The translations under genes and the position numbers were made by a program. Positions 1 through 11,748 of a stretch of 64,000 nt of DNA are shown one piece after another (position 1 is the first letter of the stretch; every line of letters starts with the position of its first letter). Location of the stretch: contig OX419760.1 of assembly GCA_948567375.1 (NCBI GenBank), forward strand, positions 51,770,001-51,834,000, read 5' to 3'. The notes below the pieces were generated by a model, which saw nothing but the letters and a program-made list of their open reading frames with translations, had not been told where the DNA came from and did not search any database. This DNA is from Lunularia cruciata (lineage: Eukaryota > Streptophyta > Marchantiopsida > Lunulariales > Lunulariaceae).

Positions 1-418
1 ATACCCAATTTTTAAACTTGCTCCTAATTGGATAGATCCATTTGATGTTACCTAAATCATTTCTCTTGTTGCTTATCAACTTGCCTTACCTTGTCATATG
101 CGAATCCACCCTATCTTTCATATTTCCAAGTTGAAAGCCTTATTTCTAATCCATCTTTCTTTTCTACTTGTGTCTACCCCCTTCCTCCTCCCATCCCTAT
201 CAATGATTAAGAAGAGTATGAATTTGATCATATCCTTTCATATCACCATATTCAATGTGGTCGCCAACAACATATTGAGTACAAAGTCCTTTGGAAAATG
301 TATCCCCTTCATGATACCAATTGGGAGTCTCTTTCTCATCTCTAGAATGCAAAAATGGCCATCTAGGAGTTTGAAGCTTCCATGGTGATGAGGACATCAT
401 CAACTAGCGGTGGAGGAA
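1..418 (+). pseudogene. Chromovirus integrase C-terminus with chromodomain (element T, left-truncated by window)
   Basis: The first 170 bases encode an integrase tail of the GPY/F type (KLAPNWIDPFDVT, then SLVAYQLALPCHMRIHPIFH), interrupted by one stop. After a frame change, about 200-390 encodes a chromodomain (EEYEFDHIL, then IEYKVLWKMYPLHDTNWES). The same order occurs in the complete element B at 18290-18710, so this is the 3' end of the coding region of a B-family Ty3/gypsy chromovirus. Chromodomains at this place are known to direct integration to chromatin marks. A purine-rich tract (about 409-419) and an LTR follow at once, which fixes orientation. The upstream part lies outside the window. 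The frame change and stops make it a pseudogene. Confidence 0.85.
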
Positions 419-420
419 TA

Positions 421-867
421 TGTAACAATATAGAATTTACAAATGAGCTAGTCAAGACAAACAAAATAGCAAATAGGCCAAATTAACTACAAATTATGAG
501 AATATTCTAAAAGCATCTAGGAAGCTACTTGGTACCTTCTTGGTATTGGGTAATGTGTATACCAAGTGGTAATTTCTAGGACAAGGCTTCTTGGGAAGCT
601 TCTCATCTAGCTTAGCTTGCATGCTAAGTAGGCAACTTCTAGAAATAAGCTTCTTGGGAAGCTTTCTAACTAGCTTAGCTTGTATGCCAAGTAGGCGACT
701 TCTAGAAGGAAGCTTCTTGAGAAGCTTCTCAAGAGCCTTGTGTGTTCTTAATAAATACCGAAGCCCAAGCTGATGTTAGGCATATAGAGTTTCCCTCATT
801 CAAGAGTCCCAATGTGATCTTTCACTCCAATCTTCCATTCTCTTATTTCTCTCCTCAATCTTTTACA
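421..867 (+). repeat. 3' LTR of element T (B family)
   Basis: It begins TGTAACAATATAG directly after a polypurine tract and ends ATCTTTTACA, matching the ends of the LTRs of element B at 13566-13931 and 18716-19110. It is 447 bp long, longer than either B LTR because of internal 63-bp repeats. TG and CA termini are present. No target duplication can be tested because the 5' end of the element is off the window. Confidence 0.85.
586..735 (+). repeat. 63-bp tandem repeat rich in small palindromes inside the LTR
   Basis: GCTTCTTGGGAAGC-type units start at 586, 649 and 712, giving an exact 63-bp spacing and about 2.3 copies. Each unit carries self-complementary words such as AAGCTT, GAAGCTTC and CTTCTAGAAG, and a conserved TAGCTTAGCTTG stretch. 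Related units occur in every B-family LTR of this window. Confidence 0.8.
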
Positions 868-3324
868 TTCTCTTGCAACCTCTAAGGAGGCCTATGGAAA
901 AATAATGTGGAATGAAAACAAATTAAAGTGAATATCAACCCTTAAAAAAAAGTACATGTGATTAAACCTAAGAAAAATTACCAATAGCAATATGGTGAAT
1001 ATTGGATGATCCTTTGAAAGAGTAAGGAGACAAGATATGCCAATCATACAAGTGGTTCCAAGTGGCACTAGACCCAAGCATTGATACAACAAAAACAAAG
1101 AGAAGGAAGAAACTAGAATCTAACATGCTTACTGAGAGATAATCCTATAAGTGCTCAAACCAATCCCAACCACTCACTCATTGAGAAACACAAGGAGTAG
1201 AGTAAAGCATGAGCAAAGATGGACTATCCTCATTTAGATGATAATCATGGAGAAAAGAAGGGTGATTTGTGGAAACTGGATAGAGACTTTGTTGTGTAGA
1301 TAAAATATCAATAAAGAAGGGTGATTGGGTTGAAGTGTATGCGCACCTACCCAACCTACATCAAAGGACTACAAAGACAACATGTTCTAGAAGTAGAACA
1401 TATGAATATGGGACTATATGATCTTCTTAATTGTTGCCTGAGCTGATATGGTGTATTCATCTTGAAAGGATTCCTGTTCCTTGCAACTTATAGGTACCTT
1501 GGTGTCTTGATATGCCTCTATGGACTAGAGAGGTAGGTCTACAATAAGAAGAAGGCTAATATGATCCAAGTAAAGTAGAGAGACATCTCTTCCTTGGTCA
1601 TCAACCAAGATAACTTACAATAATAAAGAGAGCATAGATTATATTAGTTGACTTAAAGGCATGTGGATCCTAGTGTATACATGATCTAGGTAAACAAAGT
1701 AGAAATCCCTTAATAAGATCAAGAGAACATACCCATAAGTAAGAATCTAGTGGGGCTTGAATGGATATGACAAGGATACAAAGAGGTTTTGGAAAAGTTT
1801 GGAGAGGAGAGGAAATGACAATTTCTCTCATATGTAGACATCTAGATCTCTTTCTATGTTGTACTAAAGTAATTCTTACATGTGGAAAATATAAAGAAAG
1901 ACAATGGATTATTGACAAGGTGATATGTATGGATGTGTTAAGGATATAAGTGGAGAGTATAATCTTGATATAGTATGGGCAGAGGAGTGCTATGGTAGGG
2001 AGATCAACAATAGATGTGATAGTGGATATGAGATTTTCTTCCATAAGAGAATCAACTTGTGTAGAATCCTCTTATGGTATGGATAAAGTGTGTTATAAGG
2101 ATCAAAGGGACTCAATCTAGACAAACTTGATCAATTGTAAGTTTATGTTGAAAAACTCAATAGTGAGAGCCACTCCCTTATGGCATATAAGGGGTATGGA
2201 GTGCTAGATGAGTATTGTTCCCTATAATAGTCTTTTTTGAATACTCATTGTCACCATTTCCTCATTATCCTCTATCTTTTTATATGATTGAATCTTTTAC
2301 CATAGATTATAAAAATTTATACTATGTACTTTTTGAAGTAATTCTACTCAAGCAAATGAATCTCATAACCATCTTCAAATATAGGTATCAATTAATATCA
2401 TGAAACTAAAGAAGAACCTAAAATCTTTCTAATCTCTAATCTCTAATTAGCTTCAAAGTAAAACAAACACTTACCAAATAGATGATACAATAGTTTATGT
2501 AGATCTTCATAATTGAACTAATTTCTTTTCCTTGAGGACAAATATATTAGTATAGTGCATAACTCAATGGACTGATATTTTTATTTGATTCAAATGATTA
2601 TACATGAATGTATCATAATGATGACAAAAGTTATTTTACATCTAAAACCTCTAAATTTCTTCAATTGTCCATTGTCTCAATCCCTAAGCAAAGCCATTGG
2701 ATGTGCATCAATGAATTCAACATTCCCTTTTGACTCTTCAAGTAACACTATGTAGACTGCACCAACATAACCATCTTACAAGAAGGAACCAAGATTTTAT
2801 ATGAAAAATTGATATAAATGCTAATTATAGTGATAATATACAATGCACAAGCTTGAATCCTTACATGTAAATTATTATTTAATTGTTGATCATTAATATC
2901 AATAACTTCTCTACATTATTTTTGTCTAATATAAACTAATTGTAGTGGTGATAAAGTTGCTGGAAGACATGGGAATAAAGGTTCATGGGTTATTGACTTT
3001 TAAAAACTGCATTATTGGAGAAAATTTCTAATAAAAAGTTTTTTTTAATACAAGATAAAGGATCTAAATTTTTCATTGACATTATCTTGTGTATTCTTAT
3101 AAATTTTTAGCAACATATAGCATTTCCTAATAGATTAGTAAATTTAAGGTAGTTTTCTTATCTAACATGATATAAGAAAGTATAAACATAGATGTTTATA
3201 ACTTGGTATGCGCTATACATGATTTAGTTCCTTTGTTGATGGAAAGTGATTTAAGAATTTTCACAATTCTCAATCAAAATCCATCCATTCAAACTATGAT
3301 TCTTGCATCTTGTCATACTCCAAT
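868..3324. other. AT-rich intergenic stretch, nothing recognised
   Basis: No reading frame here resembles a known family, and the longest open stretch is only about 120 codons and low in complexity. I see no LTR ends, no RNA gene and no clear tandem repeat. Confidence 0.5.
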
Positions 3325-3783
3325 CTCTTAAATGCCATGGGTAGTCTATATATCTTAAAAAAGCTTGCATTTAATAATCATCTTAGGCTTGAGTTTGTGT
3401 TCAAGTAAACCTTAGAGAATTTCTCTTTTTAAAGTATATATAGTTTATACTAATGAGCTCCTTCTTTAAGTCTCCCAAAATTATGCCTTAAACCATAAAC
3501 ACACAAACTCTAGTTTGGTGTACTTCCCTTCACAGGTTAAAGTAATTGTTGGTCTTTAAATGCCATTGGTAGTTTATATATCTTAAAGAAGCTTGCATCT
3601 AAAACTTCACCTTAGGCTTGAGTTTAGGTTCAAGTAAACCTTAAAGACATTCACTTTTTAGATTATATATAGTTTATACTAATGAGCTCCTTCTTTAAGT
3701 CCCCCAAAATTATGTCTTAAACCATAAGCACACAAACCAATCATGGTGTACTTCCAATCAGATTAAATAATTATTGGGTCTTT
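3325..3783. repeat. 228-bp tandem duplication (two copies)
   Basis: AAATGCCAT(G/T)GGTAGT begins at about 3330 and again at about 3558. The two copies then stay alignable to the end through TATATATCTTAAA, TTAGGCTTGAGTTT, GGTTCAAGTAAACCTTA, TTTATACTAATGAGCTCC and CCAAAATTATG. The copies have diverged by scattered substitutions and short indels, so the duplication is not recent. No coding sense is visible. Confidence 0.85.
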
Positions 3784-3811
3784 TTTAAGTTCTTGTCATA
3801 GTATGTATGAT

Positions 3812-3950
3812 GATATCTTAGGGGCGGTGGGGTAGACTTTTCATGTTTATACTATTGGGGATTAGCCCCATTTTACCTCTTTGTCTCTCCTTTGTACGGC
3901 TTGAGGTGGTCTTCCCATCCTTCGCGTTTTATGTGGTTGCCTTTCATCCA
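3812..3950. repeat. Dispersed repeat, copy 1
   Basis: Starting at GATATCTTAGG, this segment aligns over about 130 bp with 23294-23430. Shared landmarks are CTATTGGGG, TTAG(C)CCCATTTTACC, TCTCTCC, TTGTA(C/A)GGCTT and CTTCCCATCC. It contains the short palindrome GGGGATTAGCCCC. The family is not recognised; it could be a fragment of an LTR or of a short non-autonomous element. Confidence 0.75.
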
Positions 3951-5700
3951 TGTAATGATGCAAAATAGCTTAATATGGGAGACAATTTATTTGGTTTATG
4001 GTCTCAAATAGATCCATAACTCATTTATGTAACATAATAATGGATTCCAAGTTTTTGGATACTAAGTTTTGATTTTAGTGCCAATTCGTGTAGCCCCTTC
4101 CGTTCATATAATCTGCCAATTGGAAGGTTCTTGACTAGATCCTCTCATGGTTTCAAGTTTGAGACCAAATGTACGTGTAGTTCAGATATAGAACACATCC
4201 TAAACTTGAGGTCCGTACCTAGTATCACCTTTTGCCAATTTAAGCCATATGTTATGACTTTTTATTTCTTAAAGTGCTTGTCGTATCAACTTGAGGTACA
4301 TCTTAGCTCCAAATTTGGCTAATTGGCTTGGTATATTCATGCTCTTTTGGAAAGTACCTTGATAAGATCTATAGTTTGAGATTAGGGGAAAATGCCCTTT
4401 TACTCCAGTAGTCATATCTCAAAGGTGATTCAAAACTCATACATACAAAGATTTATGTCTGAAGAGAGACTTGAGATCCGGTTAAATGTTAACAATTACC
4501 TCTAAATCATGTCATGAGACTCCAATGTAAAGTTACCTAGAGTTCTAAAGGTCCTTGGTGGCAAGAGTAAGATGTGACGGTTATAAGAATACGCGCATCA
4601 TTCTCTCTAGTAGTTCCACGAAGATTTGCAATATAAAAAACCATAAATTATTTGATTGAGATACAAGCAACTCTCATAAGAAAACAATTTATATATTTCA
4701 GATCCTCATTTTGGAGTCATATAACTAACTATATGCGAACGCACAAGAACATTTATGAGAGAGAAGAGGAAGACTTGAAGAATAGCAAGCGAATGTAAGA
4801 GCAAGCTTGAAAAAGCAAGAGCAAAAAAGAACTAAATCAAGGTTTCGACTTGGGAGAGCTAGCAACCTAGATGTGATTGATACTTTATGAATCAAATCAA
4901 TAACATAGATCCAAACATACTAGTAGTCTAGCTAGGATCAACCTTTTCAAAAATAAGCAACAAATATATTGGATTGATAGTCAATGTGAAATTCGTACTT
5001 TAACATTAGAACACTAGAGAAGAGGAAAGTTGATTAGATTCAAATTTCTTGAACTTAAAAGATTTAAATGTTATATCTTTTATAATTTATAATTTTTGAA
5101 TCATGTCTATATTTATTATAGTACATATCGCTTGATGGACGATCAATTTATGGTATACGAATGCACCTAATATGGTTATAGTCAATTGTATTGGGCCAAA
5201 CAACCAAAATGCAGCTGATTGCCTACCGCGCGGATTTTTGCTATCCTGGATTTTACATTTTTGTTAAATTTTACTCGTTCTATAATATTACAAAATTTTG
5301 CTGATTGGTTAGTTTCTAGCACAAAAGAATTTAGCCTCCAGAATTTGCAGTGAATCTTTCGTAAAATTGATTTTGCATCGTCTCAATATTTACTACCCAG
5401 AGTCTCAATATTACCCACTAAATCGGATACCAAAAGAAGTCCCCAAGTTGCAAATTATAGTTCTCTAAAATTCTAAGACTGCCGGACAGTCCTCCAAAGG
5501 ATGAGGTGGGATCTCGAATGGGATTGCTTACATCTAAATTCTTGAATAATACGTTAGAAGTAACAGGTCACTGTTACCTACGCATTGCCTCTAGATCCAT
5601 CTTCCAAACCATGCGATTGGAAGCCAGAGAACGATCAAACCTCACTTATGTTATCTCATGTTTGGATCTGATAATTAAGAAGTGAGATGTGCTTGTAAGA
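3951..5700. other. Intergenic stretch, nothing recognised
   Basis: Only short open frames without recognisable similarity. No LTR, tandem repeat or RNA gene was seen. Confidence 0.5.
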
Positions 5701-5720
5701 GGTCCCATTCTACTTTTGTA

Positions 5721-6210
5721 GAGTTCAGTGGAGGAAATTACATGAGAGAGTAGGAAAGTAGAGTAGAGTTTCAATGAACGAACTATCATGAAATCAAGGA
5801 GAACTAAATTGTCTACAAAGAAATCGGGTTCATTTGACAGTAACATGAATTCCCTCGGAAAATATTCAAGTCCTTTGTGTATCAGCGAATTGAGTTCTGT
5901 GAAGGAAACCACATGAGAAAGTCGTGATGGAAACAAGAGTAGAGTTAAGTTTCTATGAAGGAAACCACCTGAGAGAGTTGCAAAGGAAACTAGAGTAAAC
6001 TTCAAGTTAGTGATTGAAACTCTAAGAAAATCAAAACGAACAGGAGAGGGATTGCATTTGAAAGGATCGGGATGGCGTTTGAAGGGGTTCGGTTCATGTG
6101 AAGGGTGGTACAAATTCCCCATGGAGAGAAGAGAATAGTGAGCAAATTTTGCGTAAATCTAGTTATAGAAAACTGCAAGTCTAATTTAGTGAAAGAAATT
6201 ACAAGACGGG
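5721..6210. repeat. Degenerate interspersed short repeat
   Basis: A motif of the form (A)GT(T)..GTGAAGGAAACCACATGAGAGAGT recurs at about 5721, 5892, 5951 and 6185 with many substitutions and uneven spacing. The open minus-strand frames across this interval are most simply explained by this repeat rather than by a gene. Confidence 0.55.
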
Positions 6211-6222
6211 AGACGCGGAGAG

Positions 6223-6392
6223 AATAGAATAGTAGGGTGGGAATTTTTTGCATATCTGTAGAAAAGTAGAAACAAGATCCAGGTTGGTCTTTGCTACTGA
6301 GGTCTAGATAATAGAATAGTAGGGTGTGAATTTTGCGCAAATCTGTAGAGAAAAAATAGGATCCGGGTTGGTCTCTACTACTAAGGTCTAAT
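6223..6392. repeat. 87-bp tandem duplication (two copies)
   Basis: AATAGAATAGTAGGGTG starts at 6223 and at 6310. Each copy continues through a GAATTTT-GCA-ATCTGTAGA stretch, GATCC(A/G)GGTTGGTCT and CTACT(G/A)AGGTCTA. The array ends immediately before the ATG of the Harbinger-like pseudogene. Confidence 0.85.
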
Positions 6393-7851
6393 ATGCCGCG
6401 CCTTAGGTCCCAAAAGGAGTTGATGAACAAAATGAAAAAGTGTATTGGGGAATTGTTGTAATTGCAAGGTGAGCTTGAGATTGATAATGATGACAACAAA
6501 TTTTGGGAATGTGATGAGTTTATGGATGAGGATGAATGGGGTTTAGACTATGCTTGCATTGAAGACAGAAATTACTTTTATGATGGCGTGACTTTGCACA
6601 TTTGGTAGACGCCAATGCATACGGTGGATTCCAATGAATTTTTATCCATGCTATTCAAAAATCTAGATCCACTTCCTTTTAAACAAGTGGTGCGGATGGA
6701 TGTGAAGTTATCTTATACTTTGCTAGAGCTTGTTAGAGATCATGAGGTTTTCAAAAAGAGTAAGATGGGAAGGAAGCAAACCCTAGTGTGGATCCAATTT
6801 TCCATATCACTTGATCGATTTAGGCACAATAGGAATGGAGCTTGTATTGCAAAAGGCACCAATTTGTGTAATATCTCAAGATCTATCACACAATTTATTG
6901 AGAGTTATTGTTACTTAGCTCGATAGAGAAGAGAATGAGAGGATATCTTGAGTATTTAGATTTAAAGGATTCTTGGGGTGTGTGGGATTAGCAAACATGA
7001 CACTATTTCCATTGGCATAGAGACCTAAAATTGATGAAGAACATATCTCAACACAAAGCGTTCATGTTCCATCAAAGGACAAGTGATTTGAGATAACATG
7101 AGAAGAAATATACATTTCACAAGTTGTAGGTGTTATATTTAAAATGAGGTAAATGTCTTAGGTTTAGGTTTTTGTGAGTTTAGTGTGTCCTTTTGATATC
7201 ACTAGTTCCTTTATGTAGGGTTTTCAAGAGTTGCTTTATGTTTATGTTCAAGAGCTTGAGATCTACGGTACATCCCACTAGTGTTTTGTTTATGTGCAAT
7301 ATTTTTTTAGTTCTCTCCTTGACAATGGTATATTCTCACCATTTTCCAATTACCATATGCATGGATGCTAGGCTCTTACTACAACATGTCTGAAAAAGTC
7401 AATCATACAAAGGGATTTGAGTCAACAAGGAGTCAATGATTCATTTGAACACCACCAATATCTATTGGGAGATTTGGGTTATGTTCCCATGAGCCATTGG
7501 TGCACTCGCTAAAAGTGCATCAATCTCAAGATAAAATATATTTCAATAAACTTGCTACACATATATTTCAATAAATGTGTAGCAAGGACTTGTGTTATCC
7601 ATGAACACTACATAAAATTTTTAAAAGGTAGATGATATTATTTATGTGAATAAAGGGTTTAGTTGAAGAGCAACATGAATAGAAATTTGTATCTCTTGCA
7701 ATGGATTAGTGCTTGCATCATTTTGCACAATTTTTTACTAGTAGAGCAAACCAATGGGAAGAGGAAGAGGAGTTTAGTGAAGAAGATTTGGATACATAAA
7801 TTACACATATCTCTCCTGGTGAAAGCCACAATAGAGAAGAAACAAGAATGA
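6393..7851 (+). pseudogene. PIF/Harbinger-type DDE transposase, decayed
   Basis: From an ATG at 6393 one frame runs to 6924 with two stops. It gives an acidic N-terminus, then SISLDRFRHNRNG followed by a helix-turn-helix-like NISRSITQFIESY, the order seen in Harbinger transposases. After frameshifts come FLGCVGLANMTLFPLA (about 6970-7015), which matches the block normally carrying the first catalytic Asp as DGT and here reads NMT; QYLLGDLGY (about 7458-7484), the second catalytic Asp block; and SACIILHNFLLVEQ (about 7707-7749), the typical C-terminal ACIxLHNxL box. Harbinger transposases cut and paste DNA with a DDE nuclease and usually act with a Myb-like partner, which I do not see nearby. 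With several stops and frame changes and a lost first Asp, this copy is dead. I did not find convincing terminal inverted repeats. Confidence 0.75.
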
Positions 7852-8451
7852 TAATTATGAGCACATTTTTCATATTTAACAAACTTATATTTTTTTTATC
7901 AAATTGATTGACAAAGTCAAGTTATGATATTATAATGGGTCCCTTGTGCTGTTGTATAGCAATTTGGGTTTATTTGGGGTTTTGCAATGATATTTCATGA
8001 AATAGTTTTTCTTGAGACATGGTGTATTTTGCTTGGCTTTTGCTTTGATAGCCATGGTATAGGAATCCATTGCAAAACCATGGCAAAACCTATGGTTTTG
8101 CTCATGACATATGTAGGCCAATTTCACTCTTGAGATGTTGTTCAAGAGTTGCTCTAGGTTTATTGGGGTCTTGTATTCCAATCCATATCAGTTCTTTGTG
8201 CATTACGGGAGGAAGAAGGGAGAGTATTAGATTTTAAAAGAAAAGGTATGGGAAATGATTCTGAGATCTGAGGTTAATTTTGTGGGAAAATATAGATATT
8301 ACATTCACAATTTAAGGATTTTTCACAAATTATGGAAGAGTGTCATTTTTTGAGGGGTGGTTTGTTGTATGAAGGATGAAGAATTACACTTGATGCAACT
8401 CTTTTCATCTACAAATTGGAGGTGATCATCCAATGATTCTATATTTCAAAG
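7852..8451. other. Intergenic, nothing recognised
   Basis: Sequence between the Harbinger remnant and the 5' LTR of element A. It has no recognised coding or repeat content. Confidence 0.5.
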
Positions 8452-9032
8452 TGTAATACCAATAGCTAGACATATTATCTAGAGGTGAAAATTGGCTTGG
8501 TAACATCTTGAAGGATGTTTTGTATCATGGGCTAGGTAGATCAGATAGAGGTGCTATCAAAAAAGTACTTCTACTAATAGGCAAGAGCCAAAAATAGCCA
8601 AAAAATTTCAAAGCCAATTTTGGAGGCCTAAATGGATGAATTAGGCCTTAAAATTATGCATATTTTTCTTAAGAAAGAAGAGGTTGGCCTTCCCTCTCCC
8701 TTGTCTATCTCATCAAGAGCTTTCCAAAGGTACCTCACCCACACAATTCTAAGATTCCTATAGGAAGATTCTCTTTAGTCAAAGATTATTTGACCAACCA
8801 GATAGGATTAGAATCAACATGTCACCCATGCATGCAACTAATCTAAGGTAGAGCCTATAGGCATGTCACCTATCCATGTATTTAGTCCAAGGGTGGAGCT
8901 TCCTTTGAGTGGAGCCTCTTTGTTATATAATAAAGTCAAGGTGTTCCTTTGGGGCATCATAGTATTGAGTGTGAAGCTTTGTGTTTCTTCTCATGTGTTT
9001 CTCTTAAGGTCTCCTATCTTTGGAAGATTACA
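8452..9032 (+). repeat. 5' LTR of element A
   Basis: It starts TGTAATACCAATAGCTAG and ends GGAAGATTACA, and is 581 bp long. The same family is seen at 20008-20617, 51084-51706, 56805-57353, 57841-58455 and, reversed, 42694-43449. It is followed after one base by the primer binding site. Confidence 0.9.
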
Positions 9033-9033
9033 A

Positions 9034-9048
9034 TGGTATTAGAGTAGG
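9034..9048 (+). promoter_or_regulatory. Primer binding site, tRNA-Met type
   Basis: TGGTATTAGAGTAGG follows the LTR end directly. It is a mutated form of the TGGTATCAGAGC site complementary to the 3' end of tRNA-Met, which plant Ty3/gypsy elements commonly use to prime minus-strand DNA synthesis. Confidence 0.8.
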
Positions 9049-9599
9049 TGTTTCAATCCAAGAGAGTGGATCATCCTCTTGGAGGAACATGGGCTATTGA
9101 GATTGAGTAATTTTGAGGAGAGAAACCATAGTGCAATTGATAAATTAGGAGTGTGTTAGAGAGAGGATGGGACGGAGGCTCCAGGAGGACAATATCCAAC
9201 ACCATGCCTTTTGTTTTTTATCCATTCCATATCAAGATTATGTACATCCAATGTGAGCAAGTGAGAGTATATCTCATTTTCCATTTTGGAGCAAAGTTCA
9301 TGGATTTAGTGATAAATTCACCAAACCCGGTGTTTATGGTGATCTATGATAGAGAGTGAGATTTCACAATCCACAATCTATCATGATAGATCTAAATATA
9401 CCAAATCCGCTCCCTTTCAACATTCAAGTAGAAATCCATTATGGGGTTAGACCAAAAGTAATGTTTTAGGGATTTTGTAGTTGACAATTTTGATGAGGAA
9501 TATTATCAAGTGATAGCCTCTGAAGTCCTAATGGTAGTTCTAATAGTCTATGCACCCTCTTGAGTGATCTATTGAAGTAGGAAGTAATAATTGGGCAGT

Positions 9600-10620
9600 T
9601 TTTGTGTGTAGGAATCATGGATCCGTAGTTGCAAGAGTTGATACAAGGAATGCAAGGGATCTCGAACAAGTTTTGGGAGATCAAGATGACCATGAAGGCA
9701 TTAAGTATGTACCTTCAAGAATGATTAGGCAGTGCATGAAGGGAAGTTGTCCCAAAACCCGATACCAATAGCCAAAGTACATGGAGAGTCACGCATGCCA
9801 ATGACACTAACCCTAGTCAATAATGAGACCACATTGTTACTATGGATGAAGATGACATGCAATATTAAGCCTTACAATGGCCAACATTCTATGGGAGTAG
9901 TGGAGAACTAGATTTCAAGAATGGATTAATACTTTTGGTTGTTCACAATTGAAATCACAAATCATTTTTCATGCATGTTTGCATGTGGATACTTGACCGA
10001 TAAAGCCCTCACATGGTGTGATGCTTGGGAACAATCAATGTTGACAAAAGGAAGAGAGGTCACTTGGATGGCCATGCAAGAAAAGCTATTGAATAACTTT
10101 CAATCCATGGATTCTCTGGACATGGCCCAAACCCAACTATGGGAGTTGAGATAGAAGAAAAATGTACAAGAATACATGGAGGCATTCTTTGATCTATAAG
10201 TCACAATAACCAACATGAGTGTAGCAAAAGCTCTGGAAAAATTTCAAATGAGGGTTAAAGATCAAATTTGCCAAGAAGTAATGGTACAAATCACTCACAC
10301 AATTTTTGAAGCCATTTCTTGTGTTAAAGAATAACAAGGAGCCTTGGAGGAGGTGAAGAGGTAGTCATGACTCAACATTATTGGGCTGAAACAAAATAAT
10401 TTGGTGGACCAATTCCTATGGAATTGAGAAACTTTTGGTTCCAAGAACAAAGAGCACAACCACTCCAAGGAGAACAAGGATGGATCAAAGAAAGGAGAGA
10501 TAGGGTCCCACAAGGGGAAGGGACTTGAGTAGAATAATGTTGTTGTTACTATTGCATCTGAGTTGGGCACCTAGCCACCAATTGTTGTACTTGTTTTCTT
10601 AGAGGCCCTCGACCTCCATA
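9600..10620 (+). pseudogene. Element A gag (capsid-nucleocapsid), decayed
   Basis: The best-preserved block, 9939-10154, reads YLTDKALTWCDAWEQS, then a MAMQEKLLNNF stretch, then a QTQLWELR end. This is the retrotransposon gag core, in which a conserved W precedes the major homology-like helices. VQEYMEAFFDL and ITNMSVAKALEKF follow after a stop. Near 10536-10580 a CCHC zinc knuckle can be read (CYYC, one stop, then GHLATNC). Gag would package element RNA into virus-like particles in the cytoplasm. Several nonsense codons remove function. Element C has a parallel gag at 52290-53330. Confidence 0.8.
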
Positions 10621-10779
10621 TAGGTAAACTTTGAACAACATGGAGAGACAAATTGAAGAGGAGGATGAAGAATTACATCAGAAAATGAAGATAAGCAATA
10701 AATGTACCTCACGGCCTTATTGGCTCAATAGAGAAGCAAAAAAGTGGGGAAAGGAAAAAGACAAGTGCACAAAGATTGA

Positions 10780-11110
10780 GGAAGATAAACTCTCAATTGA
10801 TTATTGTAAATGGAGTCCTAGAAGGCAATTAGGTGGAAGTATTGATAGACCCTAGAGCAACAAAGAATTTCTTGTCTTGCTCTATTGCAATAAGGTTGGG
10901 GATGAATCTAGAGAAGCATGAGAATGAAGAAGTAGAATTACCTAATGGGCAGACAGAGAGGATTGAGTTGTTACCTAAAAAGGTAGCACTCTTTGTGTGA
11001 GAGTATCAAGAAACAATTGAGTGGCATTTGATATGGTTAGCTTGTTATGATGCAATCTTAGGTATGTTGTGGATGGAGCACTACAAACCTATGGTTGATG
11101 TTTTATAGGC
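10780..11110 (+). pseudogene. Element A aspartic protease, decayed
   Basis: The frame reads LIVNGVLEGN, one stop, VEVLIDPRATKNFLS, VELPNGQTERIELLP and YDAILGMLWMEHYKPMVD. This matches the retropepsin-like layout of gypsy elements, where the active site is D(S/T)GA and the fold closes with YDVILGMDWL. Here the active-site triplet reads DPR, so the second position is wrong, and stops interrupt the domain. The enzyme would have cut the Gag-Pol polyprotein. Confidence 0.75.
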
Positions 11111-11149
11111 CTAATAAGAGAAGTCTAGAGTGCACAACTTGATTGACTA

Positions 11150-11748
11150 GTTCCTAAGAAATTGAAAGATGTGGTCAATGAGTTTCAAGATGTGTTCTCA
11201 AATGACCTATCCTCAAGATAACCACCAAAAAGGAGCATAGATCATAGAGTTGAGATAATTGCTAGGAAGACACCTCTTTGTAAGGCCCCATATTGTCTAT
11301 CACCTCATGAGTTGGAAGAAAGTAAAGCTCAAATTAAGGATATGTTATAGAAAGGGTTTATCCAACCTAGCATATCACCATATGGGGTTCTTGTCTTGTT
11401 TGTGAAGAAAAAAGATGGTATAATGCATATGTGCATTGACTATAGGGGCCTAAATTAATAAATAGTGAAGAACAAATACCCCTTATCCCATATGGATGAC
11501 ATATTTGACAACTCATTGGGGAAATTTTTTTTCACCAAACTTGACCTGTAGAGTGGTTACAACCAAATCCGGATTATGGAGGAAGACATCCATAAAATTG
11601 CCTTTCAAATAAGGCATGGTCACTTTGAGTATATGGTGATGTCATTTTGCCTCACCAATGTACCAACCACTTTCATGAGTTTGATGAATGACATATTTTG
11701 TCTATTCTTAGATAAATCTATTATCATTTTTCTAAATGACATCCTTAT
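11150..11748 (+). pseudogene. Element A reverse transcriptase, 5' part (up to the active site)
   Basis: Recognisable blocks in order are [96 protein letters not shown] and IIIFLNDILI. The catalytic YLDD motif reads FLND, so one of the paired metal-binding Asp residues is replaced by Asn. At 11749 the frame runs into a minus-strand solo LTR; the rest of the RT resumes at about 12207 with VYSKTMMEHK. Additional stops lie before and after. Confidence 0.9.

Noticed and set aside
5646-6499. Overlapping minus-strand frames of 158 and 165 codons
   Set aside because: They lie over short degenerate repeats and the 87-bp duplication and run opposite to the Harbinger frame. No recognisable motif.
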